Virus record (IMG/VR): IMGVR_UViG_3300015263_001238
Span: 1-51,849 of that record
Direction: 5' to 3' (one strand)
Source of the DNA: a virus
DNA length: 51,849 bases
Every line of letters starts with the position of its first letter. The stretch's first letter is position 1. The translations under genes were made by a program, and so were the position numbers. Of this stretch, positions 42,458 to 50,676 are shown in pieces. The notes under the pieces are model-generated. The model was given only the letters and a program-made list of their open reading frames with translations, was not told the origin of the DNA and did not search any database.

Positions 42458-43282
42458 TCATCTTGGAACCCGAACGCCCAATCTCTTCTGGAACGGTAGG
42501 TAATCCCGAACTTGGGATGTTCGTATCTTACTCTTTGTCTTGATCTTCTTCCAGTTTTTCCACAGTGTAAAGGACGGTCTGATCAAAGATGCACGAATTT
42601 TAGGATCCCGCCGCATCTCCAGGAGGCCATCCCGGATCGCATGACGCAGACTGGGGCGCCAATGGGGTTCAGCCTTCCGGCCGATGCCAAACTCCAGCCG
42701 AAAAGCTTCGAAGGCTACGTCGGGAACCGTCTTCGCCACACGAACGCTGTCGGGACGAACAACAGGGATGCGCTTCCCTACTCGCGCAAGTTCGGCCCGC
42801 CATAGCCTTCGATCAGCCGTCCTTCTTTTTTGGATCTTTTCGACTTCTCGCACCCTGACCTTACGGGATACGAGTACGGCGTCTGAACGAGCTGGAACGA
42901 ATGGAAGGGTTCGTAGCGTCCAGGGACTGTACTTTTCTAGTATTTGTATTTCCGGTTTCACTTTCTTGAGCCGAGGACGAGCCCGGACATACAAGACGGT
43001 GTCTGGCGTTTCCAAGTCGCGAACCACACGAGAACGAGGATTGGCCCGCACCGCGAATGCCACCTGTTCTCCGAGGCCCGCCACTTCTACCACTTCCAAA
43101 GAGGTTCGATAGGCATTCCAGTCATCCCCTTTGGGGATGTGGTCCACTAGGCTCTCTTGTACTCTTTTCGCCGTACTGTAGACGATATTACGCTTTAGTG
43201 CGTGAGTTCGATCTTTCCATTGATGAACCACACGCAGAGAAAGATCGTTCCCCCGCTTGAAGGAAAATCGCAGACTCACCAA
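42458..43282 (-). CDS. Basic hypothetical neck-region protein (274 aa)
   Basis: A very basic protein (Arg/Lys-rich throughout, RRTADRRLWRAELARVGKR, KNWKKIKTKSKIRTS) with an N-terminal segment LRVVHQWKDRTHALKRNIVY. Residues 20-130 resemble the alpha/beta core of HK97 gp10-type completion proteins, but weakly. It lies in the neck cluster and abuts the 149-residue gene. DNA contact at the head-tail joint is possible from its charge. The pairing with an acidic gene downstream is notable. Confidence 0.5.
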   Translation of the reverse strand: MVSLRFSFKRGNDLSLRVVHQWKDRTHALKRNIVYSTAKRVQESLVDHIPKGDDWNAYRTSLEVVEVAGLGEQVAFAVRANPRSRVVRDLETPDTVLYVRARPRLKKVKPEIQILEKYSPWTLRTLPFVPARSDAVLVSRKVRVREVEKIQKRRTADRRLWRAELARVGKRIPVVRPDSVRVAKTVPDVAFEAFRLEFGIGRKAEPHWRPSLRHAIRDGLLEMRRDPKIRASLIRPSFTLWKNWKKIKTKSKIRTSQVRDYLPFQKRLGVRVPR

Positions 43283-43732
43283 CTAGTAGCCCCGCTTACT
43301 AGCGTAATACGCCTCTACTTCTCCGATCGCGCGCATCAGCGATTTCTTCTCGGGGCCAATGAGTTGCTGTGCGGTGAACGTTCCGTTTCCTCCACGAATG
43401 AGGGTTTTCGGATCCAGTGTCCCCCTATCCGGGCAAACATCGGCCAGGAGACGTACATGTTTCTCGCACACGCCTACCGTCCTGATCCGTCCTTCCGCGC
43501 GTACACCAAAATCCGCGTCTTCCCCGCATACAAAACACCATCGAGAAAAATCCGTGATGGGTCCTCGATACTCGGGAAAGTCTCCGCCGGCTGCCGGACC
43601 CGCACAATCGGCTTTGGCGAGACAACCATCCCCGGGCACACCGCGCTCGCGGGCCTGCCAGTAATTGGTGCATGTCGCGCAGATCGAGCTTAACCCTCCC
43701 TGCATAGCTAGAGCTACCTTGACTGGATTCAT
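43283..43732 (-). CDS. Cysteine-rich (zinc?) small protein (149 aa)
   Basis: The product has several close Cys/His groups: CATC near residue 18-21, C37 and C43, CFVCGE near 66-69 and CEKH near 88-91, followed by VCPDRG. Such spacing suggests two zinc sites. The C-terminal third is helical (PEKKSLMRAIGEVEAYYASK). Its start overlaps a 17-codon frame by ATGA. Role unknown; phage neck clusters do sometimes hold zinc-finger proteins. Confidence 0.5.
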   Translation of the reverse strand: MNPVKVALAMQGGLSSICATCTNYWQARERGVPGDGCLAKADCAGPAAGGDFPEYRGPITDFSRWCFVCGEDADFGVRAEGRIRTVGVCEKHVRLLADVCPDRGTLDPKTLIRGGNGTFTAQQLIGPEKKSLMRAIGEVEAYYASKRGY

Positions 43733-43782
43733 CGGTAACCGCCCTTTATCGCCTTCGCCGCTTCTAGCATGTCGAGGGCCAT
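43729..43782 (-). CDS. Possible 17-codon coupled mini-gene
   Basis: The otherwise empty 49-base gap contains ATG GCC CTC ... TGA encoding MALDMLEAAKAIKGGYR. It overlaps the upstream stop as TGATG and the downstream start as ATGA, which would couple three genes in series. It is too short for confident calling; the overlap may merely aid reinitiation. Confidence 0.25.
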   Translation of the reverse strand: MALDMLEAAKAIKGGYR

Positions 43783-44432
43783 CAGTCGTTCGCCATCCTG
43801 CGCTCGGGAGTAAATTTCGTGTCGCGCTTGAGATTCAATTTGAAGCCCACGAACCCCGGTTGATCGAATATGTGGCCGTCTTCATCCACCTTGGTGACAT
43901 CAAAGAAATACCCCGCCCCCTCGATATCCTGTTCCAGGACACTGTATTTCTTGTAGAAAGGTTCGTTCCAAAAACGAACGACGTCATGCTCTGCGGGAAC
44001 AGGAGCCCCAGCCTGTTCGACGGAGAGGCGAGGAAGCCATAGAGTAGCCGTCCAGATACCCTTCAATCCTGATTCTCCTGCTTCCGGGTTGGATTCTGGG
44101 TATTCGACGAAACCCTTCAAAACGTACGATCCCTGGAACACACGTTCGATAGGCTCATCGTAGAGAGGATCTCGTACCGACCCCTCGATATCGAGGTGGA
44201 ACAGTTCGATGCTAACCCCGGCAATGTCGATCTGTTCTTTTGCCCAACATGACAAAATCGGCTCTTCAGCGCGGGATAACTCGAACGTGCAACTCTGGTT
44301 TTCCAAGGCAAGAAGCGCATCCATCGGTTCTACACAACCGCAAGCCCCTTCCACACAGGAGGGTAGCAAATCGGTAAGAGGCGTGCCGTGGGTCGAACAG
44401 GGGCCACCTCTGTTTCCGCAAGAACAAGACAT
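43782..44432 (-). CDS. Neck-region protein with cysteine-rich N-terminus (216 aa)
   Basis: The first 35 residues carry seven cysteines (CSCGNRGGPC, SCVEGACGC), then comes a beta-rich body (CTFELSRAEEPILSCWAKEQ, GVSIELFHLDIEGSV, FQGSYVLKGFVEYP) and a C-terminal FVGFKLNLKRDTKF. The body resembles virion neck or collar proteins in layout only. Two bases separate it from the neck protein upstream. Zinc binding or a disulfide-rich cap are both possible. Confidence 0.5.
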   Translation of the reverse strand: MSCSCGNRGGPCSTHGTPLTDLLPSCVEGACGCVEPMDALLALENQSCTFELSRAEEPILSCWAKEQIDIAGVSIELFHLDIEGSVRDPLYDEPIERVFQGSYVLKGFVEYPESNPEAGESGLKGIWTATLWLPRLSVEQAGAPVPAEHDVVRFWNEPFYKKYSVLEQDIEGAGYFFDVTKVDEDGHIFDQPGFVGFKLNLKRDTKFTPERRMAND

Positions 44433-44435
44433 GGA

Positions 44436-45185
44436 CTACCCCGCAAGAAAGTGCATAGGCATGGCGCTCATCCCGATCTCTTCATCCAAAGCATTGATTT
44501 CCTCTCTACCCTCACTGATCAGATCTCGCCCATCGAGAGAAGCCGACCCCTGCGCAGTAGGGAAACTGTCGTACTTGGAACGAATACGGCCTACAATCAA
44601 CTTCGCTCCTGCCAACGCATAGCGCTTGATGAGATCGTGATCTCTCTCGGCGAGTTGATTGATGGCGAAGGTAGTGGTCTTGTACTCGAGGAGCAGACGC
44701 GAAGAGTTCCTCGGCAACGGAAAAATATGAAGCATCCGACCGTTCTGCCTCCAATCGAACTCGGCGCCTAGAATGCGCTTGGCCGTTTCGATATACTGGA
44801 GAGTCTGCACGAAACTGGAATAGATCCCGGCAGACGAGGGAGCCGCAAACACATCATAGGGAACCCTGTCATCGACTAGAATGAACGGCGAAAAGATCAA
44901 CGAGAAGTCCAGGGGCGCGGCAGAAGGCACTACGTCGATGACGGTGTCAACATCTTCATCGAGGCAGTAAGCAGTCACCCCGTCGATAGCCTGTATGACG
45001 TTGTAGCGGATCACGCCCTTCTTGGCAGCAAACCAACGTTTGGCGTTCTCCAAAGCATCACACAGTTGCTCCTTGGTCAATTCGATTTTTACCAACGGAC
45101 AGCCTAATTGACGGAGGATCCATTCCCTCGTCTGCGCATCGTCCATCAACTGGAGGTTGAAAGGCGGGCACTGTTCGTTGGTCAT
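44436..45185 (-). CDS. Neck protein, T4 gp13/gp14-class (249 aa)
   Basis: The N-terminal helical pattern (QTREWILRQLGCPLVKIELT, EQLCDALENAKRWFAAKKG) is characteristic of neck or head-completion proteins of large T4-type and related phages. It is followed by YIETAKRILGAEFDWRQNG, LHIFPLPRNSSRLLLEYKT and DLIKRYALAGAKLIVGRIRS. It probably closes the head at the tail joint. Length (about 250) is normal for this class. It lies downstream of the capsid gene, the usual place. Confidence 0.65.
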   Translation of the reverse strand: MTNEQCPPFNLQLMDDAQTREWILRQLGCPLVKIELTKEQLCDALENAKRWFAAKKGVIRYNVIQAIDGVTAYCLDEDVDTVIDVVPSAAPLDFSLIFSPFILVDDRVPYDVFAAPSSAGIYSSFVQTLQYIETAKRILGAEFDWRQNGRMLHIFPLPRNSSRLLLEYKTTTFAINQLAERDHDLIKRYALAGAKLIVGRIRSKYDSFPTAQGSASLDGRDLISEGREEINALDEEIGMSAMPMHFLAG

Positions 45186-45193
45186 GACTTATT

Positions 45194-45547
45194 CTACCGT
45201 ACCGAAGAAGTCGATTCCAGATCTTCGATACCCGTAAGAACACTATCTGCGGCATTTGTCAGTGCACTATCATCGATAGTCTCGTCGGCGCTGGACGCGG
45301 ATGATGTCGGAGACAGCGCTGTCCGCATTTCGACAACGGCATCCTTCATACGAGAAGCCGCGCCAATAAGGTTCTCCAATTCGCTAATGACTATATAGGC
45401 TAATTGGATCATCTTGGAATCACATTCGTCCTGAAGCAAAGAAGGAGTAGGGGCCTCCACTACCTGTTCGAAAGAAACCTCGACCGGTATCTCTCCTGTC
45501 GCCCCGAGGGATTCCAGTTCCGCAAGAATATCGTCTGTTCTACTCAT
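45194..45547 (-). CDS. Small hypothetical protein after capsid gene (117 aa)
   Basis: A 117-residue acidic, Ser/Ala/Glu-rich helical protein (IQLAYIVISELENLIGAASR in the middle). It lies just after the terminator that follows the capsid gene and nine bases before the neck gene. No motif is recognised. A head-tail joining or chaperone role is only a guess from position. Confidence 0.5.
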   Translation of the reverse strand: MSRTDDILAELESLGATGEIPVEVSFEQVVEAPTPSLLQDECDSKMIQLAYIVISELENLIGAASRMKDAVVEMRTALSPTSSASSADETIDDSALTNAADSVLTGIEDLESTSSVR

Positions 45548-45564
45548 TCCCCCATCCTACAAGC

Positions 45565-45615
45565 AAAAAACCCCAAAAGAAAACCCTCCAGGGTGGCACA
45601 TCCCCAGAGGGTTTT
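45565..45615 (-). terminator. Strong terminator after major capsid gene
   Basis: The outer arms AAAACCCTC and GAGGGTTTT (45580-45615) pair perfectly, with further inner GGG/CCC pairing. On the minus strand the hairpin is followed by CTTTT, GGGG and TTTTTT. The symmetrical A/T flanks could also stop transcription in the plus direction. It lies 20 bases after the capsid stop. Confidence 0.85.
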
Positions 45616-45634
45616 CGATCCAGCAAAGCGCTAG

Positions 45635-47149
45635 TTACAAGTTGATGATACGAACCTGCCCGTAGAAGTCAGGCCGAAGGATCTTCTTGGCGTAACGAGT
45701 ACGGAGACCCTTACGGAACGAGAAGTCGTTCGGGTCGAGGAACGTCGGGGTGACCTGAAGAGGTATGTACGGCGCCCACACGTACCCCGCATCGAGATAC
45801 GATCCCCCCTTTAGGCCGAGTAGCATCTGGTCGCGGGCGAAGAACGGGTCTTCGTAGATCAACCACTTGTTCGACATCGTACCAGTCTTGTAGATCCCGA
45901 ACTGACCGTGCTGAACGATCGGCCGCGGTACATCTACCCCGGTAAGATCTCCCGCGCCTGCGGAGGGGCCACCCGGAGTCACCCATAGAGGACGGAAGTC
46001 GCCATGGCTCTGGAGCGAGGTGAGAAGTGCCGAAATCTCGGGCGACGTAACGATCCAGTTCGCAGGTGCCCGGAGGGTCTTCTTGTGAATCAGATTCGAC
46101 ACTGTCGCCAAAGTAGTGATCAGCGATCGAAGATGATCCAGTTCGTTGATCCCGGCCGGAGGAACACGATCGAAAGAAGACGTGGTTCCGGTAGACGCCA
46201 GGAACAGGTCGTCGATGACTTCTCGATCGATCTCCAGTGCGATCTCCTGGGCCACGGCAGAGACGATCTCCGTCTCGGCATCAAGGCCGTGGAACGCTCG
46301 AAGATCTTCCGCGGCCTCGCTGGACCAAAGGGCCTTGAGCCGACGAGACTGCGCCTCGACCGCGGCCTTCTTCACATCGAGATTGATCTGCGGCACCCTC
46401 GAGGAAAGCTCCCCATCGAAGGTATAGTACGCCTTGATTTGATTCCCGTTCGCTGCCGCAGCGGTGAACTTGAACGCGGAGATGGCCCCGTTCGAGTAGT
46501 TCACGGTACCGGCGATGACGTCACCAGTGAAACCACCGGCGCCGTTGTCGGTCGCTTCCTGTACCGTAGATCCATCTACCGCCGAAATCTCACGAACGAC
46601 GAGAGAGTACCCCCTCGACGCATCCAACGGACGGACAGGAGTAAACCCTAGAGTCGCAGCCAGCGCTGTACCGCCGCCACCAAAAGCCGCTCCATCGCCC
46701 GTGGCCAAGATCTCACCCTTGACGGACTCTGACGAGTAGTCGCGATCGAAATCCCGTGGGAACACCGAGCCGGCAACGGTTCCGCCCTTGGTAGTGCCAT
46801 AAATGTAGTCCAGGAAGAAGACTGCCCCTATCGGCGCGGTCATTGGCTGGACCGATACGATTTCGTTCGCGATCAGGTTCGGGAACACCCTACGAAGCAC
46901 CGGGAAGATGAACTTCGTAAAGCTTCCGACGTTGATCGTACGGGTATCCTCCGTCATGTTCTTGAGGTGCACGGCCTGATTTTCGAACAGCATCGCCATG
47001 CAACCGAGAATGTAGCGGTCGGTCTCCGTACGGTCAGGCAAGCCCTCCAAGAGAGGACTCCACTTTTGGACCAACTTGCCAACGTAACTCAGGTCGGCAA
47101 CCGATCCCCGGCCCTCCTCGAGCCGAATTTTTCGCGCTTCTACGCCCAT
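45635..47149 (-). CDS. Major capsid protein, T4 gp23-like (504 aa)
   Basis: This fits the gp23 family: N-terminal WSPLLEGLPDRTETDRYILG, the conserved FPVLRRVFPNLIANEIVSVQ PM followed by GAVFFLDYIYG, AAEDLRAFHGLDAETEIVS, the A-domain (ANWIVTSPEISALL) and the C-terminal YVWAPYIPLQVTPTFLDPND. It has the HK97 fold and makes the head shell. Aaggaga lies just upstream of the ATG, and the terminator downstream suits high expression. It follows the protease/scaffold gene, the usual gp21-gp22-gp23 order. Confidence 0.95.
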   Translation of the reverse strand: MGVEARKIRLEEGRGSVADLSYVGKLVQKWSPLLEGLPDRTETDRYILGCMAMLFENQAVHLKNMTEDTRTINVGSFTKFIFPVLRRVFPNLIANEIVSVQPMTAPIGAVFFLDYIYGTTKGGTVAGSVFPRDFDRDYSSESVKGEILATGDGAAFGGGGTALAATLGFTPVRPLDASRGYSLVVREISAVDGSTVQEATDNGAGGFTGDVIAGTVNYSNGAISAFKFTAAAANGNQIKAYYTFDGELSSRVPQINLDVKKAAVEAQSRRLKALWSSEAAEDLRAFHGLDAETEIVSAVAQEIALEIDREVIDDLFLASTGTTSSFDRVPPAGINELDHLRSLITTLATVSNLIHKKTLRAPANWIVTSPEISALLTSLQSHGDFRPLWVTPGGPSAGAGDLTGVDVPRPIVQHGQFGIYKTGTMSNKWLIYEDPFFARDQMLLGLKGGSYLDAGYVWAPYIPLQVTPTFLDPNDFSFRKGLRTRYAKKILRPDFYGQVRIINL

Positions 47150-47188
47150 TGTATTCTCCTTGTGCGGGACTGGTTTTCCCCGAGTCTG

Positions 47189-48727
47189 TTAACGGCGGTT
47201 GATTCCCGCCATTCGTTGCAGCGTACTCATGGGGACCTCGAAGAGGTCCGTCTCTCTCGCTGTTCGCGTTTCTTCGGTAAGAACAGAATTTTCCATCGTC
47301 CGAGAGCCGAGACGTCGTCGTATACGGGCCCGCATATCCGACGCCTCGTCGAGATCGTGAGGATCGCTCTCGGTGTGTTGTTCGATTAGGGCGTCGATGT
47401 CATCAGTCGATGCCGCTCCAGAGCTCTCGATCAGCGCACTTATCTTGGCAGCCCGTGGATGACTACGAAGCTTCTGCGCAGTGTACAACTTGAGCGCCAT
47501 CTGCTTGTTGGTTTGAGCCAGTCGCAACGAGATGTCCTCGCTCTTCTTCGCACGAGCATTCGCCTCTTCTACCAGCGATTGCGCCTGAACACTGATCTGT
47601 TCCGCCTGCTCGACAAGCTTCGCATCCGCGGCTTCCGCCTTGGTACGTTTCGCCGCGAGTTGCTCCCTGACCGACTCGACACGAGCCTTCAATTCAGCCG
47701 CACTGGAGAACTTCTTGACATCTCCAAGAAGATTGCGCACGAGTTCCCCATCCGGGTCATCCCTGAGCACACGCTCCAAGTAGAATTTGTACCCCGCCTC
47801 TTTGGCTACGTTTCCTAGCTTCTCGCCCTCTTCTTCGAGGTCTTGGATACGTAGTTCTTGTTCGGCCAACCGCTTCTTGAGCGCCTTGATCTCATCATCT
47901 TTGGCACTCACGATCGCCTCCGCATCTTCGGGAAGAATGTAGGGGCGAACAAGAGACTTGATCTGTTCGACTACCTTGAAGGACCCGGCTACAGAAGGAT
48001 CCGAAAGGAGTTCTCCTCGAATCTCTTCACGCAACTCTGCGCGCATGTTGGCTAGAGTCGCAAGCAGTTTGTCAGGAAGACCCGACTCTTCCTTGGCAAC
48101 CTCCGCTTCCAAAGCTTTGGCCCACTCTGCGGCCTTCTTCTTGTCCACAACAGCGTGCCGGCGCACGTCCGAGTCTTCGCGGCTGTTCTCGTTCAACTTC
48201 GCCATTGGAAACTCCACACCCTCGAAAAACACGTCGGGATAAGCAGTCGCGTCCGCAGGGTCGGCGACGAAATCGAAAGTCACCAGACGATAATCGTCTT
48301 GAACCTCGTCCACACCTTCATCGTTGGATCGGACAGAGCCAAAACCACGTGAGCTGACGCCGACCTTGCACCCTGACTTGAGGAGGGCTTCGAGGATCTT
48401 ACCCTTCTCCGTTGGCAGGATTTCGGCCTCTCCGACCAAGATCCCGTCGTCTAGTTTCATCCCTGTAACAATATGCGAGACGCGCTGAAGAGACGTACGG
48501 CCGTCCGTAGGATGATCGATCTCCCCGAACAAGTTGCGCTCGTTCATCTTGCTCTCGAGACGCTTCATCTCGTTCGCCCAGATCTTCTGGGAGTAGAGAC
48601 GCTTGTTCTCGGTAGCCACCCCAGCACGCGCAAACTCGCCGCGCACGACAGTCTTTCCCGCCTTCCCTCCACTCTCTATGAGTTGGAGAGATGTGGGAAT
48701 CACATCTATCAATTCTTTGCGTGCCAT
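47189..48727 (-). CDS. Prohead protease fused to coiled-coil scaffold (512 aa)
   Basis: Residues 1-175 are a gp21-type serine protease: VVRGEFARAG, GEIDHP with the likely catalytic His72, GVSSRG with Ser125/126, and TFDFVADPADA with the acidic partner. Residues about 200-470 are long Glu/Lys/Ala-rich coiled coil (DEIKALKKRLAEQELRIQDL, EQAEQISVQAQSLVEEANAR), the character of the gp22 scaffold core. In T4 these are two genes; here they are one. It would assemble as core and then cleave itself and the head proteins. The C-terminus VPMSTLQRMAGINRR is a typical capsid-binding end. Confidence 0.8.
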   Translation of the reverse strand: MARKELIDVIPTSLQLIESGGKAGKTVVRGEFARAGVATENKRLYSQKIWANEMKRLESKMNERNLFGEIDHPTDGRTSLQRVSHIVTGMKLDDGILVGEAEILPTEKGKILEALLKSGCKVGVSSRGFGSVRSNDEGVDEVQDDYRLVTFDFVADPADATAYPDVFFEGVEFPMAKLNENSREDSDVRRHAVVDKKKAAEWAKALEAEVAKEESGLPDKLLATLANMRAELREEIRGELLSDPSVAGSFKVVEQIKSLVRPYILPEDAEAIVSAKDDEIKALKKRLAEQELRIQDLEEEGEKLGNVAKEAGYKFYLERVLRDDPDGELVRNLLGDVKKFSSAAELKARVESVREQLAAKRTKAEAADAKLVEQAEQISVQAQSLVEEANARAKKSEDISLRLAQTNKQMALKLYTAQKLRSHPRAAKISALIESSGAASTDDIDALIEQHTESDPHDLDEASDMRARIRRRLGSRTMENSVLTEETRTARETDLFEVPMSTLQRMAGINRR

Positions 48728-48906
48728 TAGTACCTACGCCACCTGAACTTACCGTGCATCGGAGTGAATGCTAGTTTCGATCTTGTCTTCTTCTTGACTT
48801 TGCGCTTCTTGCGCTTGACTGGATTACCGTCGTACCCGATGGCCTCTTTGCGTCCGCTGGAGTAGGCTGTTCGCCTACGTCGCCACGCTTCGAAGACATT
48901 TGCTAT
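48727..48906 (-). CDS. Small very basic head-region protein (59 aa), apparent ATA start
   Basis: Between the protease and the bipolar protein, one frame encodes IANVFEAWRRRRTAYSSGRK, then GYDGNPVKRKKRKVKKKTRS and FTPMHGKFRWRRY, ending in a TAA that shares a base with the protease ATG (TAATG). It looks like a genuine capsid-core or DNA-contact protein. No ATG, GTG or TTG lies between the preceding in-frame stop and this sequence. The first candidate is ATA at 48906, overlapping the upstream TAG as ATAG. A different frame has ATG at 48898 (42 residues) but poorer protein character. A frameshift from the gene upstream is the other reading. Confidence 0.5.
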   Translation of the reverse strand: MANVFEAWRRRRTAYSSGRKEAIGYDGNPVKRKKRKVKKKTRSKLAFTPMHGKFRWRRY

Positions 48907-49685
48907 CGCGTCATTCTTCTCCGTGCGGTGGCCATACGACTCCGCACGAAAGAAGGGTCCTGCACGCTCTCCTCCATGTCGTCCTCGTCCTCATCTTCGT
49001 CATCCTCGTCATCCTCGTCTTCGTCATCCTCCTCGGTGAGATCGGCATAGAACTCCAACCCTTCTACCAACGCATCCATCTGCTCCTGGAAGATCTTTTC
49101 CAACTCTTCCTCTGCGATCTCGTCGTCCTCTTCCAGGCTATTCAGCTTGGTAGCGACCTTGGCCGCCGACTCCGCGAGTCGCGGAAAGAACCCGGACGCG
49201 CTCTCCACATCCTCGACGAATTCCTGTTCCATCTCTTCGGAAAGCTCCCTAGAGTCGAAGAAATCGCCCAACATCTCAGCGATGATCGCGATATTGGCGA
49301 AAGAACGAATCGCAGTGTCGAGGTTCGACTCGGCGCTGTTCCCCTCGTCGATCTGGCTGACGATATTCTGGATGTCTTCGAGAATACCCGTAAGATTTTG
49401 TGGATTGTTCGACTCATGAGCACGAAGCCACGCCATACGACGCTTGCCTTTGGCAGTCTTGGCGCGCTTCGCACGTCGCCGAAGAATAGACGCCTTGTGT
49501 GCGCGATAGTAACTTTTACTGGCTCGCTTCTCCGCTTGAGAAGATCGCTGAGTCTTCTTGGCAACCCTTCCACCAGCCATCCGACGACGAGCGACCCGCC
49601 GCTCGTCCAAGGATTCCCCTGGCTCGGTCAGCCCGATCTGCGCGAAGTCCTCTTCGAGCGAAGTGATTATGATATTCTTGTTCAT
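48903..49685 (-). CDS. Bipolar basic/acidic head core protein (260 aa)
   Basis: ATG at 49685 follows ggaagagga; the longer frame overlaps the gene upstream. Residues 25-85 are very basic (RRVARRRMAGGRVAKKTQRS, KASILRRRAKRAKTAKGKRR); 95-200 are helical and acidic; about 220-238 are nearly all Asp and Glu; the end is basic again. Such charge-segregated proteins belong to the prohead core (the T4 gp67/gp68 functional class), and the place just before the protease fits. No enzymatic motif. The role is inferred from composition and order. Confidence 0.55.
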   Translation of the reverse strand: MNKNIIITSLEEDFAQIGLTEPGESLDERRVARRRMAGGRVAKKTQRSSQAEKRASKSYYRAHKASILRRRAKRAKTAKGKRRMAWLRAHESNNPQNLTGILEDIQNIVSQIDEGNSAESNLDTAIRSFANIAIIAEMLGDFFDSRELSEEMEQEFVEDVESASGFFPRLAESAAKVATKLNSLEEDDEIAEEELEKIFQEQMDALVEGLEFYADLTEEDDEDEDDEDDEDEDEDDMEESVQDPSFVRSRMATARRRMTR

Positions 49686-49698
49686 CGTCCTCTTCCTA

Positions 49699-50610
49699 TC
49701 AGCCCTCGCCAAGACGAGAGGCCATCCGCGAAATGAAACTGCCCGCGACATCCATCTTGGAAAATCGCTCGGTAGCTAGATCGTACAATCTCCCAAGAGT
49801 GCCTATCTGAGTGACATGCGTCGGCGCCCCTTTTGCTATCGTCCCCAGCCGACCTAGGTCCTCTAGGAGATCTTCGGCAAAAGAGGTGAATGTCGTCATC
49901 GTGTCTTCCTTTGGTATAGGAAGACTCCGAACGGAGGCGCAAGCACTGTGTATGTCTTTCTCGAGTCCATCTATTCGTTCGTAGAGTACACCAAAGTCGT
50001 CTGTTAGCAAGCCCCTATAGCCCGCAAGGTCCTCTCGGATTGATGATCCATCATACAACCTATGGAACTTAGGACGCAAGCGTCTATTTTCCAATATTTC
50101 GATATCGGATCCGAGGGAGCGTCGAATACGGGTTTCACACGCCTCGTACAGGCGCAACCAAGGACAACTCCGAGAAATGGAGGAAAACCAGGACTCTGCC
50201 AAACCCACACCCGCGCCAGACCATTTCCCTGATAGCGCAAGCAGTCCGCGTAGGCGATCTTCTGCCGTCTCTGCGGAACCTTGTCGGTAGAGGTCGATGA
50301 CCGACACAGCCTCGGTCTGTAGAAATTCGTCTAAGTCGTCCTCATCGTACGAAGGAACAGCAACGCGCTCTACAATAGATAGGAGCATCTTGCCGTCAAG
50401 AGCACTTTCGTACTTGACGCGCAGACAGCGGCCATCGTCGGCCGCAACGAGAGCATACCCGGGAAAGGTCCCCAACAAGTAGGTTTCTACTTTGGATCCA
50501 AACAACGCCTCCGCCTGTTCCTGGATTTCCGCGTCCAGTGACGAAATGACGCTCTCGTAACTCCCACGGGAGAGTCGGCGCATATCGTCTGTCGGAATGA
50601 ACCGAGGCAT
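49699..50610 (-). CDS. Hypothetical protein after portal gene (303 aa)
   Basis: A 303-residue mainly helical protein starting MPRFIPTDDMRRLSRGSYES. Residues about 40-110 (AEALFGSKVETYLLGTFPGY, LLSIVERVAVPSYDEDDLDE) look alpha/beta; the remainder is helical with heptads (YERIDGLEKDIHSACASVRS). It lies between portal and head core genes. The 66 bases to the portal stop contain a TTGACA but no well-spaced -10. Function is unknown; a head assembly role is likely from position. Confidence 0.55.
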   Translation of the reverse strand: MPRFIPTDDMRRLSRGSYESVISSLDAEIQEQAEALFGSKVETYLLGTFPGYALVAADDGRCLRVKYESALDGKMLLSIVERVAVPSYDEDDLDEFLQTEAVSVIDLYRQGSAETAEDRLRGLLALSGKWSGAGVGLAESWFSSISRSCPWLRLYEACETRIRRSLGSDIEILENRRLRPKFHRLYDGSSIREDLAGYRGLLTDDFGVLYERIDGLEKDIHSACASVRSLPIPKEDTMTTFTSFAEDLLEDLGRLGTIAKGAPTHVTQIGTLGRLYDLATERFSKMDVAGSFISRMASRLGEG

Positions 50611-50676
50611 CGTTATAGGAAAGCTACCCGGACTCTACAGGAAATGTCAAGGATCTTTGTACTCATATGATCGATT

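Noticed and set aside
48776-48898. 42-codon frame starting ATG 48898 (MSSKRGDVGE)
   Set aside because: It ends inside the gap, has low-complexity composition and no link to the next gene, whereas the other frame ends in a TAATG overlap and looks protein-like.
50612-50650. Sigma-70 promoter upstream of the 303-residue gene
   Set aside because: TTGACA (50645-50650, minus strand) and TATAAC (50612-50617) are both present but 27 bases apart, too far for one promoter, and the second touches the start codon.
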